Below, piece after piece: positions 1 to 6,380 of a stretch of 9,113 nt of DNA. The stretch comes from Pedobacter sp. UBA2067 (GTDB lineage: Bacteria; Bacteroidota; Bacteroidia; Sphingobacteriales; Sphingobacteriaceae): positions 128,794-137,906 of the forward strand of contig DDAD01000162.1 in NCBI GenBank assembly GCA_002333205.1, read 5' to 3'. Under the pieces are notes generated by a model. The model did no database searches, was not told where the DNA came from, and was given only the letters and a program-made list of their open reading frames with translations. The position numbers and the translations under genes are program-made. Every line of letters starts with the position of its first letter. The first letter of the stretch is position 1.

Positions 1-792
1 ACGGTAATCGCTTTTAAAGGTGCTTTCCACGGCAGAACATCACTTGCAGTATCTGCAACAGATAATCCAAAGATTATTGCGCCGGTAAATGAAACTGACA
101 ATGTTGTTTTTCTTCCATTCAACGACGTAGCGGCGCTTGCACAGGCTTTTGAGGCTCATGGTGAGGAGATATCTTCTGTAATTATTGAAGGTATTCAGGG
201 TGTAGGTGGTATTAAAGAAGCTTCAGTGGAGTTCCTGAAATCCATCAGATCATTCTGTGATCAGTATGACGCTGTGTTTATCGCAGATAGCGTACAATGC
301 GGATACGGTCGTACAGGCTTATTTTACTCGCATGATTATGCTGGTGTAAATGCGGACATCTATACCATGGCGAAAGGCATGGGTAATGGTTTTCCGATTG
401 GTGCGATCTCTATTGCGCCGAAGTTTGTGCCTTGGCACGGTATGTTGGGTACTACTTTCGGTGGTAACCACCTGGCTTGTGCAGCTGCTTTGGCTGTTTT
501 GGAAGTGATGGAGCAGGATCAGCTGATGAAGAATGCTGCGGAAGTAGGTGCTTACCTGATTACGGAACTGAAGAAGTTTTCTGAAGTGCAGCAGGTGCGT
601 GGCCGTGGTTTAATGATCGGTATTGATTTGCCTGCGGAACGATCAGGCGTAAAAAAGAACCTGCTCTTTAAACATCATATTTTCACTGGTGAGGCAAAGC
701 CGAACGTGATTCGTTTACTGCCTGCACTGAACCTGACGAAGGCTCATGCAGATCTGTTCCTTGAAAAATTCTCCCTGGCTTTAAAAGATTAA
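1..792 (+). CDS. argD: N-acetyl/N-succinyl-ornithine aminotransferase, 5'-truncated by the window edge
   Basis: PLP-dependent class III aminotransferase. It moves an amino group from glutamate to N-acyl-glutamate semialdehyde, giving N-acyl-ornithine in the cytoplasm. The frame is open from base 1, so the start and the N-terminal part lie outside the window; 263 residues remain. Visible family marks are an AFHGRTS segment near residue 8, the cofactor Asp (D96) and Gln (Q99) in IADSVQCGYGRTG, the Schiff-base lysine K125 in MAKGMGNGFP, and the TTFGGNHLACAAAL segment. The C-terminus (RLLPALNLT) is complete and ends in TAA. The usual Glu after the cofactor Asp (DEVQ) is Ser here. It lies 10 nt upstream of argF', so the two are almost certainly co-transcribed. 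Ornithine aminotransferase is the main alternative, but the operon favours ArgD. A GTG at 226 is internal Val76, not a start. Confidence 0.93.
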   Translation, partial: TVIAFKGAFHGRTSLAVSATDNPKIIAPVNETDNVVFLPFNDVAALAQAFEAHGEEISSVIIEGIQGVGGIKEASVEFLKSIRSFCDQYDAVFIADSVQCGYGRTGLFYSHDYAGVNADIYTMAKGMGNGFPIGAISIAPKFVPWHGMLGTTFGGNHLACAAALAVLEVMEQDQLMKNAAEVGAYLITELKKFSEVQQVRGRGLMIGIDLPAERSGVKKNLLFKHHIFTGEAKPNVIRLLPALNLTKAHADLFLEKFSLALKD

Positions 793-802
793 GATATCCG
801 TT

Positions 803-1768
803 ATGAAACAATTTACATCTGTACATGACGTCGCTGACGTTGAACAGTTGGTGAAAGATGCGTTAAATTTAAAATCAAATCCATATAGCGACAAGCAGCT
901 TGGTGAAAATAAGACCTTAGGTCTGGTGTTTTTAAATCCAAGTCTGCGTACGCGTTTAAGCACGCAGAAAGCTGCGATAAATCTGGGCATGAGCGTTATG
1001 GTCATGAACATGGACAAAGACGGCTGGGCGCTGGAAACACAGGATGGCGTAGTAATGAACGGCACTACGGTAGAGCATATCCGCGAAGCGGCTGCAGTGA
1101 TGGGGCAATACTGTGATATTCTTGGTTTACGTTCTTTCCCTAAGCTGAAGGACCGTGAAGAGGATTACAGTGAGGATTTCTTTAACAAGTTTGTTTCTTA
1201 CTGCGGTGTACCTGTAGTGAGTTTGGAAAGCGCAACCCGCCACCCGCTGCAGAGTCTTGCGGATTTGGTAACGATCAAAGAAACCTGGAAAGCTGAAGCA
1301 AAACCTAAAGTGGTTTTGGCTTGGGCGCCACACGTTAAAGCATTGCCGCAAGCCGTTCCGAATTCGTTTTCGGAGTGGATGTGCAAAGCGCAGGAACTGG
1401 GTATGGTAGACTTTACCATTGCACAACCTGAAGGTTTTGAATTGAATGAAGACTTTACCCCAGGTGCGCAGATCGTGCATAACATTGATGAAGCACTGCA
1501 AGGTGCGGATTATGTTTACGTGAAAAACTGGTCGAGCTATTCTTCTTATGGTCAGGTGCTTCCTTATCCGGAAGGCTGGATGATGAACAATGAGAAGCTG
1601 GCTTTGACAAATGACGCGAAAGTGATGCACTGTTTGCCAGTAAGAAGGGATCTGGAATTATCATCAGAGATCCTGGATGGACCAAATTCACTGGTGATCC
1701 ATGAAGCTGGCAACCGCTTATGGGCGGCACAGGCTGTTTTGAAAGACCTTTTGCAAAGCCTATCTTAG
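803..1768 (+). CDS. argF': N-succinylornithine carbamoyltransferase (ArgF')
   Basis: Transfers the carbamoyl group of carbamoyl phosphate to an N-acylated ornithine, giving N-acyl-citrulline. The 321 residues match, from memory, the Bacteroides fragilis SOTCase across the whole length without gaps for the first 150 residues. Visible motifs are the carbamoyl-phosphate loop SLRTRLST (47-54), ATRHPLQSLADL (HPLQ at 147-150), the WAPH segment (174-177), and HCLPVRR (276-282). Ordinary ornithine carbamoyltransferases have different substrate loops. The residue that separates acetyl from succinyl enzymes (Glu92 in Xanthomonas AOTCase, Pro90 in B. fragilis SOTCase) is Val90 here, encoded at 1070-1072. 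An uncharged residue favours succinylornithine. The ATG at 803 gives the expected N-terminus (MKQFTSV). It lies between argD (10 nt gap) and argB (19 nt gap). The family call is very firm; the exact acyl group is inferred. Confidence 0.95.
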   Translation: MKQFTSVHDVADVEQLVKDALNLKSNPYSDKQLGENKTLGLVFLNPSLRTRLSTQKAAINLGMSVMVMNMDKDGWALETQDGVVMNGTTVEHIREAAAVMGQYCDILGLRSFPKLKDREEDYSEDFFNKFVSYCGVPVVSLESATRHPLQSLADLVTIKETWKAEAKPKVVLAWAPHVKALPQAVPNSFSEWMCKAQELGMVDFTIAQPEGFELNEDFTPGAQIVHNIDEALQGADYVYVKNWSSYSSYGQVLPYPEGWMMNNEKLALTNDAKVMHCLPVRRDLELSSEILDGPNSLVIHEAGNRLWAAQAVLKDLLQSLS

Positions 1769-1787
1769 GATTTCTTAAATTCTAAAG

Positions 1788-2576
1788 ATGAAAAAGACAC
1801 TCACCATAGTAAAAATCGGGGGTAATGTAATTGACAATTCAGAGCAGTTACATTACTTCCTGGAAGACTTCTCTGCATTATCGGGCGACAAGATCCTGGT
1901 ACATGGGGGCGGAAAGGTAGCAACAGAGCTTGGCGTGTCTATGGGCGTTGAAGCGAAGATGGTTGATGGACGTCGAATTACCGATATACATACATTAAGG
2001 ATCGTAACGATGGCTTATGCCGGGTTGATCAACAAGAATATTGTGGCCCAGCTGCAGGCCCGGTATTGCAACGCGATCGGGTTAACTGGGGCAGATGGCA
2101 ATACCATAAAAGCGGTTAAACGGCCCGTGAAGACCATTGATTATGGCTTTGTGGGTGATCTTGATGAAAATTCTGTTTCTGTGGAGACGATTTCCAGTCT
2201 TTTAGGTGCTAAGCTCGTGCCGGTGTTTTGTGCGATTACGCATGACGGCGATACGCAGCTGCTAAATACCAACGCAGATACCATTGCTTCTGCGATTGCA
2301 GTGGCGATGTCTTCGGTTTATGATACCACGCTGATCTATTGCTTTGAGAAAAAAGGCGTACTGCGCGATGTGGATGATGAAAGCTCACTTATCCGGGAAA
2401 TCCGGTTGGAGGAGTTTACTTCATTGCAGCAAGCAGGTGTGATTTCTGGAGGCATGATCCCGAAGCTGCACAATGCTTTTGAGGCAATTAAGAGTGGGGT
2501 AAAGGAAGTGTTAATTGGCCATGCCGATGAACTCTTGAAGAATGGTGATGCAAAAGGTACACGTTTAACGCAATAG
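1788..2576 (+). CDS. argB: N-acetylglutamate (or N-succinylglutamate) kinase
   Basis: Amino acid kinase family enzyme that phosphorylates the gamma-carboxylate of N-acyl-glutamate with ATP, the second step of arginine synthesis. At 262 residues it is the usual length of the short, hexamer-helix-lacking ArgB, a form commonly not inhibited by arginine. Visible motifs are the phosphate-binding VKIGGN (Lys9), LVHGGGK (38-43), KMVDGRRITD with Arg62, LLNTNADTIAS (158-168), and VISGGMIPKL with Lys226. All catalytic lysines are present. The start ATG at 1788 is preceded by AAAG rather than a clear Shine-Dalgarno site, as is common in Bacteroidota. The stop TAG lies 2 nt before proC. Because ArgF' looks succinyl-specific, this kinase may act on N-succinylglutamate; the sequence alone does not settle that. 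Confidence 0.95.
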   Translation: MKKTLTIVKIGGNVIDNSEQLHYFLEDFSALSGDKILVHGGGKVATELGVSMGVEAKMVDGRRITDIHTLRIVTMAYAGLINKNIVAQLQARYCNAIGLTGADGNTIKAVKRPVKTIDYGFVGDLDENSVSVETISSLLGAKLVPVFCAITHDGDTQLLNTNADTIASAIAVAMSSVYDTTLIYCFEKKGVLRDVDDESSLIREIRLEEFTSLQQAGVISGGMIPKLHNAFEAIKSGVKEVLIGHADELLKNGDAKGTRLTQ

Positions 2577-2578
2577 TC

Positions 2579-3397
2579 ATGGAGCAGTTTACAGGTCAGA
2601 TCGCCATCATCGGCAGCGGAAATATTGGAACATCACTAGCTCGTGGATTGGTAAAATCCGGCTATGCTGCAGCCTCACAGATTACCTTAACCCGCAGGAA
2701 TGTAGCAGGTTTAAGTGCTTTTGCAGAACAGGGGTTCGGCGTTAGTCGAGATAATCCCGCTACGGTTGCTGTAGCTGATATTGTGGTGCTTTGTGTGTTG
2801 CCACAACAGTTGAATAAACTGCTGGAAGAGATTAGTCCGGTGATCGATGTGAGCAGGCATTTGGTGATTTCGGTTGCTTCCGGGGTTAGCTGCGCTGATA
2901 TCCGGAGCAAGCTTTCTGAAGGTTTGCAGGTGGTACGCGCAATGCCAAATACGGCCATTGCGATTGGGCAGTCCATGACCTGTGTGGCTACAGACAGGGC
3001 TTCTGAAGAGCATGTGCTGCTGGTAAGCCGCATGTTCGAGACCGTTGGTGCGGTGGTTAAAATTAACGAAGACCTGATGACAGCAGCTACGGCACTTTGT
3101 GCCTGTGGGATTGCCTTCTTTTTACGGGCCATACGAGCAGCGTCGCAGGGCGGGGTGGAGATCGGCTTCCATGCCGAAGATGCATTGAAGATGGCGGTGC
3201 AGACGGCTAAAGGCGCTGCAGATCTGCTCTTGCAGATGGAATCTCATCCGGAGCAGGAGATTGACAAGGTGACTTCGCCGAAGGGCTGCACCATAGCGGG
3301 CTTAAATGAAATGGAGCATAATGGTTTCAGCTCCTCACTTATAAAAGGCATAAAATTATCTGCGGTTAAAGCAGGTGAACTATATAAAAAAGAATAG
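2579..3397 (+). CDS. proC: Pyrroline-5-carboxylate reductase
   Basis: Reduces 1-pyrroline-5-carboxylate to proline with NAD(P)H. The 272 residues show an N-terminal Rossmann motif (IIGSGNIGTSLARGL, 10-24), the VVRAMPNTAIAIG segment (118-130), and the C-terminal signature VTSPKGCTIAGL (231-242) with the following EMEHNGFSSSLIKGI. The usual active-site SGSGPAY stretch is CACGIAF (174-180) instead, so the Ser and Pro typical of ProC are absent. I recall similar forms from arginine operons of Bacteroidota. It begins 2 nt after argB and ends 3 nt before argE, so it is translated as part of the arginine operon. This suggests that proline and arginine are controlled together, or that the enzyme uses pyrroline-carboxylate made from ornithine. 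The fold assignment is firm; the exact substrate preference is less so. Confidence 0.9.
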   Translation: MEQFTGQIAIIGSGNIGTSLARGLVKSGYAAASQITLTRRNVAGLSAFAEQGFGVSRDNPATVAVADIVVLCVLPQQLNKLLEEISPVIDVSRHLVISVASGVSCADIRSKLSEGLQVVRAMPNTAIAIGQSMTCVATDRASEEHVLLVSRMFETVGAVVKINEDLMTAATALCACGIAFFLRAIRAASQGGVEIGFHAEDALKMAVQTAKGAADLLLQMESHPEQEIDKVTSPKGCTIAGLNEMEHNGFSSSLIKGIKLSAVKAGELYKKE

Positions 3398-3400
3398 ACT

Positions 3401-4462
3401 ATGATGGAGAAACTGCAAAATGATGCAGTAGCATTGTTGAAAGAATTGATCACGATTTCATCGTTCAGCAGGGAAGAAGATAAGACAGCTGATGTAATTG
3501 AACGGTTCCTGCGGGAACGAAATGTGAAAACCCAGCGAAAGGGTAACAATCTCTGGGCCTACAACGCTCAGTTTGATGCTAGTAAGCCAACTTTGCTTTT
3601 AAACTCCCATCACGATACGGTAAAGCCCAATTCGGGTTATACCAGGAATCCTTTCGCTCCAGATGTGGAGGAAGGTAAGCTTTACGGCTTAGGAAGCAAT
3701 GATGCAGGTGGTTGCCTGGTTTCCCTGATTGCAACCTTTCTTTACTACTACAATACCGAAAATTTAACGTACAATCTTTGTCTGGCAGCTACTGCAGAGG
3801 AAGAAATTTCTGGTCTGAATGGACTGGAGAGCATCTTGCCGGAGCTTGGTTCGTTAGACTTTGCGATTGTTGGTGAGCCGACGCTGATGAACCTTGCCAT
3901 TGCGGAAAGAGGTTTGATGGTGCTCGACTGTGAAGTGCATGGTAAGGCTGGTCATGCTGCTCGTGAAGAAGGGGATAACGCGATCTATAAGGCTTTGAAA
4001 GATATTCAATGGTTTAAGTCCTATCGTTTTGCAAAGGTTTCGGAACTGTTCGGACCTTTGAAAATGTCTGTTACGGTAATTAATGCGGGTACGCAGCATA
4101 ATGTAGTGCCTGAGCTTTGCACTTTTACCGTTGACGTTCGCGTAACAGATGCTTACACAAATGAAGAGGTTTTGAAGATCATCAAGAACAATGTGGATTG
4201 TAATGTTAAGCCTCGTTCTACACGTTTGAAGCCCTCTTCAATAGATAAGGATCATCCGATTGTACAAAGTGGGCTTCGTATGGGTAAAACCAATTACGGA
4301 TCGCCAACAACTTCAGACCAGGCTTTATTAAGCATTCCATCAGTTAAAGTTGGTCCTGGGGATTCCGCTCGCTCGCATATGGCGGATGAATATGTATACG
4401 TTCAGGAGATTCTGGATGGTATTAGAGATTACGTTGAGATGCTGAAGCCGGTGATCATATAA
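3401..4462 (+). CDS. argE: M20-family N-acyl-citrulline/N-acyl-ornithine deacylase
   Basis: Zinc-dependent M20 amidohydrolase expected to remove the acyl group from N-acyl-citrulline (ArgE' role), giving citrulline for argininosuccinate synthase. The 353 residues contain the whole metal site: H70 in NSHHDTV with D72, D101 in GLGSNDAGG, general base E134 and ligand E135 in ATAEEEISG, E159 in VGEPT, and H326 in SARSHMADEYV. The dimerisation domain sits between about residues 165 and 275, with HGKAGHAARE (180-189). DapE and other M20 peptidases are alternatives, but the place straight after argF'-argB-proC points to ArgE. In organisms with acyl-citrulline pathways this enzyme acts after the carbamoyl transfer; given ArgF' here, the substrate is probably N-succinylcitrulline. 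The start may be Met1 (3401) or Met2 (3404). The TAA stop overlaps the T-tract of the opposing xylanase terminator. Confidence 0.93.
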   Translation: MMEKLQNDAVALLKELITISSFSREEDKTADVIERFLRERNVKTQRKGNNLWAYNAQFDASKPTLLLNSHHDTVKPNSGYTRNPFAPDVEEGKLYGLGSNDAGGCLVSLIATFLYYYNTENLTYNLCLAATAEEEISGLNGLESILPELGSLDFAIVGEPTLMNLAIAERGLMVLDCEVHGKAGHAAREEGDNAIYKALKDIQWFKSYRFAKVSELFGPLKMSVTVINAGTQHNVVPELCTFTVDVRVTDAYTNEEVLKIIKNNVDCNVKPRSTRLKPSSIDKDHPIVQSGLRMGKTNYGSPTTSDQALLSIPSVKVGPGDSARSHMADEYVYVQEILDGIRDYVEMLKPVII

Positions 4463-4494
4463 AAAGAAAAGGCGACCCATTGCTGAGCCACCTT
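4461..4494 (-). terminator. One-directional intrinsic terminator of the xylanase gene
   Basis: Read on the - strand, AAGGTGGCTC (4494-4485) and GGGTCGCCTT (4478-4469) form a 10-bp stem with three G-U pairs around the loop AGCAAT, followed by the T-run TTCTTTTT (4468-4461). It starts 25 nt after the xylanase stop codon. On the + strand the three G-U pairs become A-C mismatches and no T-run follows, so it should not stop the arginine operon transcript. Confidence 0.75.
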
Positions 4495-4519
4495 CCCTAT
4501 AAGCGTTGTATGTTGTTTC

Positions 4520-5698
4520 TTATCTTCCCAGACCTGCTTCGATGAATCCTCTGTAAGCCCATTTAGCTTTGTAGTCTTTACCGAATAGTAGTGGGTAATC
4601 GTGGTTGCTATCTGCGTAACCTTTGTTGAAGTAAGAGTCTTTATCAGCTACACCCCATGTGGTGATTCCCCATCTTAACTTTTTAGGCACTCCGTTCAGG
4701 TAAGCGTATACAAGTTCTTTGTATTTTGCACCTTGCGCTCTGGATAGGGAGTCTGTAAGGTCGAATGTTTTTGGTTTTTGGTATCTTAAAGCAACGTCCA
4801 TTTCAGAGATGTGCACGAGTAAACCTTTCGCTGCGGTCATTTCAAAGCTTTGTTTTACCTGGTTTGCATCCATTCTAAGTACAGTGTGCATTTGGAAGCC
4901 AAGGCCGTCGAATCTGATACCTTTTGCTCTTGCCTCATCAGCGATTTTAAGGTATTTCTTCAGTTTTTTACCACCAAACTCCTGGCTGTAGTCGTTTGCG
5001 AATAGTTTTGCTTTTGGATCTGCTTCTGAAGCGTACTGGAATGCTTTTAACAAGTAGCCTTCGCCTAATTTGCGCAACCAGATGTTGTCTACATAACCAC
5101 CGCTTGGTGTAAGGGCTTCGTTTACAACATCCCAAGAAGTTACTTTTCCTTTGAAGTGCTTAACTACGGTGTAGATGTGGTTTTTAAGTAGTTGGTCGAA
5201 CTCTTTCGCGCCACCTTTATGATTAAGTACCCAAGATGGTGTTACGCCATCCAGTGCCCAGATTAGGGTGTGACCGTGTACCTGCATTTTGTTTTCTTGT
5301 GCAAATTTTACAATCTCGTCTGCTTTAGTGAAAACAAACTCGTTTTCTTTTGGCTGAAGCATGTGGAACTTAAAGTTACTCTCAGAGCTTACTCTTGAGA
5401 ACTCTCTTTTTAAAGTGCTGTTGTAAGGTTCGTTTTTCAAACGCTCGTAAACTACCGCTGCGCCAATTGGGAAATCAAATACTTGCTTCAAGGTATAGCC
5501 TTTTAAGTGATAGCTACCTTTTTCTGCGGTTTCCCCCAAGTCATTTGCGGAAACTACGGATTCAGTTGAAGAAGTGGTTTCTTGTGGTGCAAAATCCTCA
5601 TCTGCGGATTTCTTACAAGCGGTGAAAGTGGTTGAGAATAAAGCTAAAGCTAGAACTGCTGCTTTGAATTTGTTTGTGATTGGGCTGGTAGACCTCAT
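4520..5698 (-). CDS. Glycoside hydrolase family 10 lipoprotein (endo-1,4-beta-xylanase-like)
   Basis: Retaining glycosidase of family GH10, expected to cut beta-1,4-xylan or a related glycan outside the cytoplasm. I chose the ATG at 5698 (392 aa): it puts a signal peptide at 1-27 with hydrophobic core AAVLALALF and lipobox FTAC, so Cys28 would be lipidated. An ATG at 5758 adds 20 polar residues before the signal and is less likely. After the Cys come KKSADEDF and a Ser/Thr-rich linker to about residue 60, then one catalytic barrel. Acid/base E194 lies in WDVVNEAL and nucleophile E299 in HISEMDV; GHTLIW (142-147), NDY (235-237) and FQMH (268-271) are also present. The usual WHSQ segment is WALDGV, and DKYSW is DKDSY. 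There is no carbohydrate-binding module and no neighbouring polysaccharide genes. It is convergent with argE and divergent from argH. A weak -7-like TAATATTG lies at 5753-5746. Confidence 0.9.
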   Translation of the reverse strand: MRSTSPITNKFKAAVLALALFSTTFTACKKSADEDFAPQETTSSTESVVSANDLGETAEKGSYHLKGYTLKQVFDFPIGAAVVYERLKNEPYNSTLKREFSRVSSESNFKFHMLQPKENEFVFTKADEIVKFAQENKMQVHGHTLIWALDGVTPSWVLNHKGGAKEFDQLLKNHIYTVVKHFKGKVTSWDVVNEALTPSGGYVDNIWLRKLGEGYLLKAFQYASEADPKAKLFANDYSQEFGGKKLKKYLKIADEARAKGIRFDGLGFQMHTVLRMDANQVKQSFEMTAAKGLLVHISEMDVALRYQKPKTFDLTDSLSRAQGAKYKELVYAYLNGVPKKLRWGITTWGVADKDSYFNKGYADSNHDYPLLFGKDYKAKWAYRGFIEAGLGR

Positions 5699-5825
5699 TT
5701 TTGTTGATTTTATAGGGTGAGTGTTTTTGTTGTTGTTTGACAATGCAATATTACGCAAGACAATTGAGATTTATACTATGTGTAAAAATATTAATACGGT
5801 TTTTCTCTTGTTTGGCTGCGTATTT

Positions 5826-5853
5826 GTGTAAAGTAGTGCCGATTATTTTACAC
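5826..5853. repeat. Imperfect inverted repeat, possible operator upstream of the xylanase
   Basis: Arms GTGTAAAGTA (5826-5835) and TATTTTACAC (5844-5853) match in 9 of 10 positions as an inverted pair around 8 bases. A third GTGTAAA lies at 5780-5786. The site is about 128 bases before the xylanase start codon. The two-fold symmetry fits a dimeric regulator, but no binding protein can be named. Confidence 0.4.
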
Positions 5854-5903
5854 TAAGTATTGCCTTTTTAAGCTGGAATGGAGTAGCGGTTATGCGGTGT
5901 TTG

Positions 5904-5917
5904 TTACACGATTGTAA
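5904..5917. repeat. TTACA-N4-TGTAA palindrome
   Basis: Perfect inverted repeat TTACA (5904-5908), spacer CGAT, TGTAA (5913-5917). Its spacing and symmetry resemble sites of CRP/FNR-type dimers, and it shares the GTAA/TTAC core with the repeat at 5826-5853. It touches the left arm of the stem-loop beginning at 5917. Its function is unknown. Confidence 0.35.
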
Positions 5918-5999
5918 ACCAATAGTTAAAGATATGGACGCAAAACCCGTTCAGATGGGGTTTTTAGGCGCTTGTAGATGAGTGACTTAGTTATTGGTT
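5917..5999 (+). ncRNA. Possible structured RNA or stem-loop element
   Basis: As + strand RNA, 5917-5929 (AACCAATAGTTAA) pairs with 5987-5999 (TTAGTTATTGGTT) over 13 bp, 11 of them Watson-Crick and two G-U. Inside lies a second hairpin: AAAACCC (5942-5948) with GGGTTTT (5958-5964), loop of 9, extended at its base by CGC (5939-5941) with GCG (5968-5970) across a 3-nt bulge. The inner hairpin is followed by T5965, so it also looks like a terminator. On the - strand the G-U pairs become A-C mismatches, which favours a + strand transcript. I do not recognise the element. It could be a small RNA, an mRNA leader structure, or an intergenic repeat. Confidence 0.35.
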
Positions 6000-6106
6000 A
6001 AAGCTTGAGGAGTACCTTTTTAAATAGAAGAGTTGTGTTGTGGTTTCACGCATAGCTACACTAATAAGTCAGTTAAAAAATTTAAAATATTTTTTTAAAA
6101 ACCTTC

Positions 6107-6132
6107 AAACAGGCTGTTTTTAGGTCTAAAAA
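6107..6132. repeat. Two overlapping palindromes next to an A/T tract
   Basis: AAACAG-G-CTGTTT (6107-6119) and TTTTTAG-GT-CTAAAAA (6117-6132) are perfect inverted repeats that overlap by 3 bases. AAAAAC (6097-6102) can also pair with GTTTTT (6116-6121). Just upstream, 6073-6101 is almost pure A/T. The layout suits regulator binding or a bent-DNA site upstream of argH, or a small intergenic repeat; neither is proven. Confidence 0.35.
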
Positions 6133-6372
6133 CCACCGAAAATCATATGTTTTCTGGCTAGTCGCTGGTGTGAAAACTCTAAATTCTGCGTGAAATATCG
6201 ATTTGCTGGTAAAGTTGGGAAAATACTTACCTACAATGGGGAGGTTTACCTCGGTTTGTGATGTGGGAATTGACAAGTGTTGCGAAATATAAGAGCGCCA
6301 CGGCAAGCCATTAATCTGGATGTATTAAACACCCTGAACCATTACATACACAGTGCTGTTCGTTTTTATTCC

Positions 6373-6380
6373 TATTTTTG
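6373..6380 (+). promoter_or_regulatory. Candidate Bacteroidota -7 element for argH
   Basis: TATTTTTG fits the Bacteroidota primary sigma factor motif TAnnTTTG exactly. It would start transcription near 6386-6388, about 20 bases before the argH ATG. No clear TTTG -33 element is seen at the usual distance, so this remains a candidate only. Confidence 0.4.

Noticed and set aside
1127..1630. Long - strand open frames inside argF'
   Set aside because: They lie opposite a clearly conserved gene and show no family features.
5699..5758. Longer xylanase start at 5758, giving 412 residues
   Set aside because: It adds 20 polar residues before a good lipoprotein signal peptide. Starting at 5698 places the signal at the true N-terminus.
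5737..5777. TTGACA (5737-5742) with TATACT (5772-5777) as a + strand sigma70 promoter
   Set aside because: The gap is 29 bases, far too long, and Bacteroidota use a different consensus.
6241..6252. GAGGT-TT-ACCTC palindrome
   Set aside because: Short, with no matching partner sites nearby; likely chance.
6082..6306. 74-codon open frame on the - strand in the spacer
   Set aside because: No recognisable domain, composition follows the A/T tract, and it overlaps palindromes and the argH upstream region.
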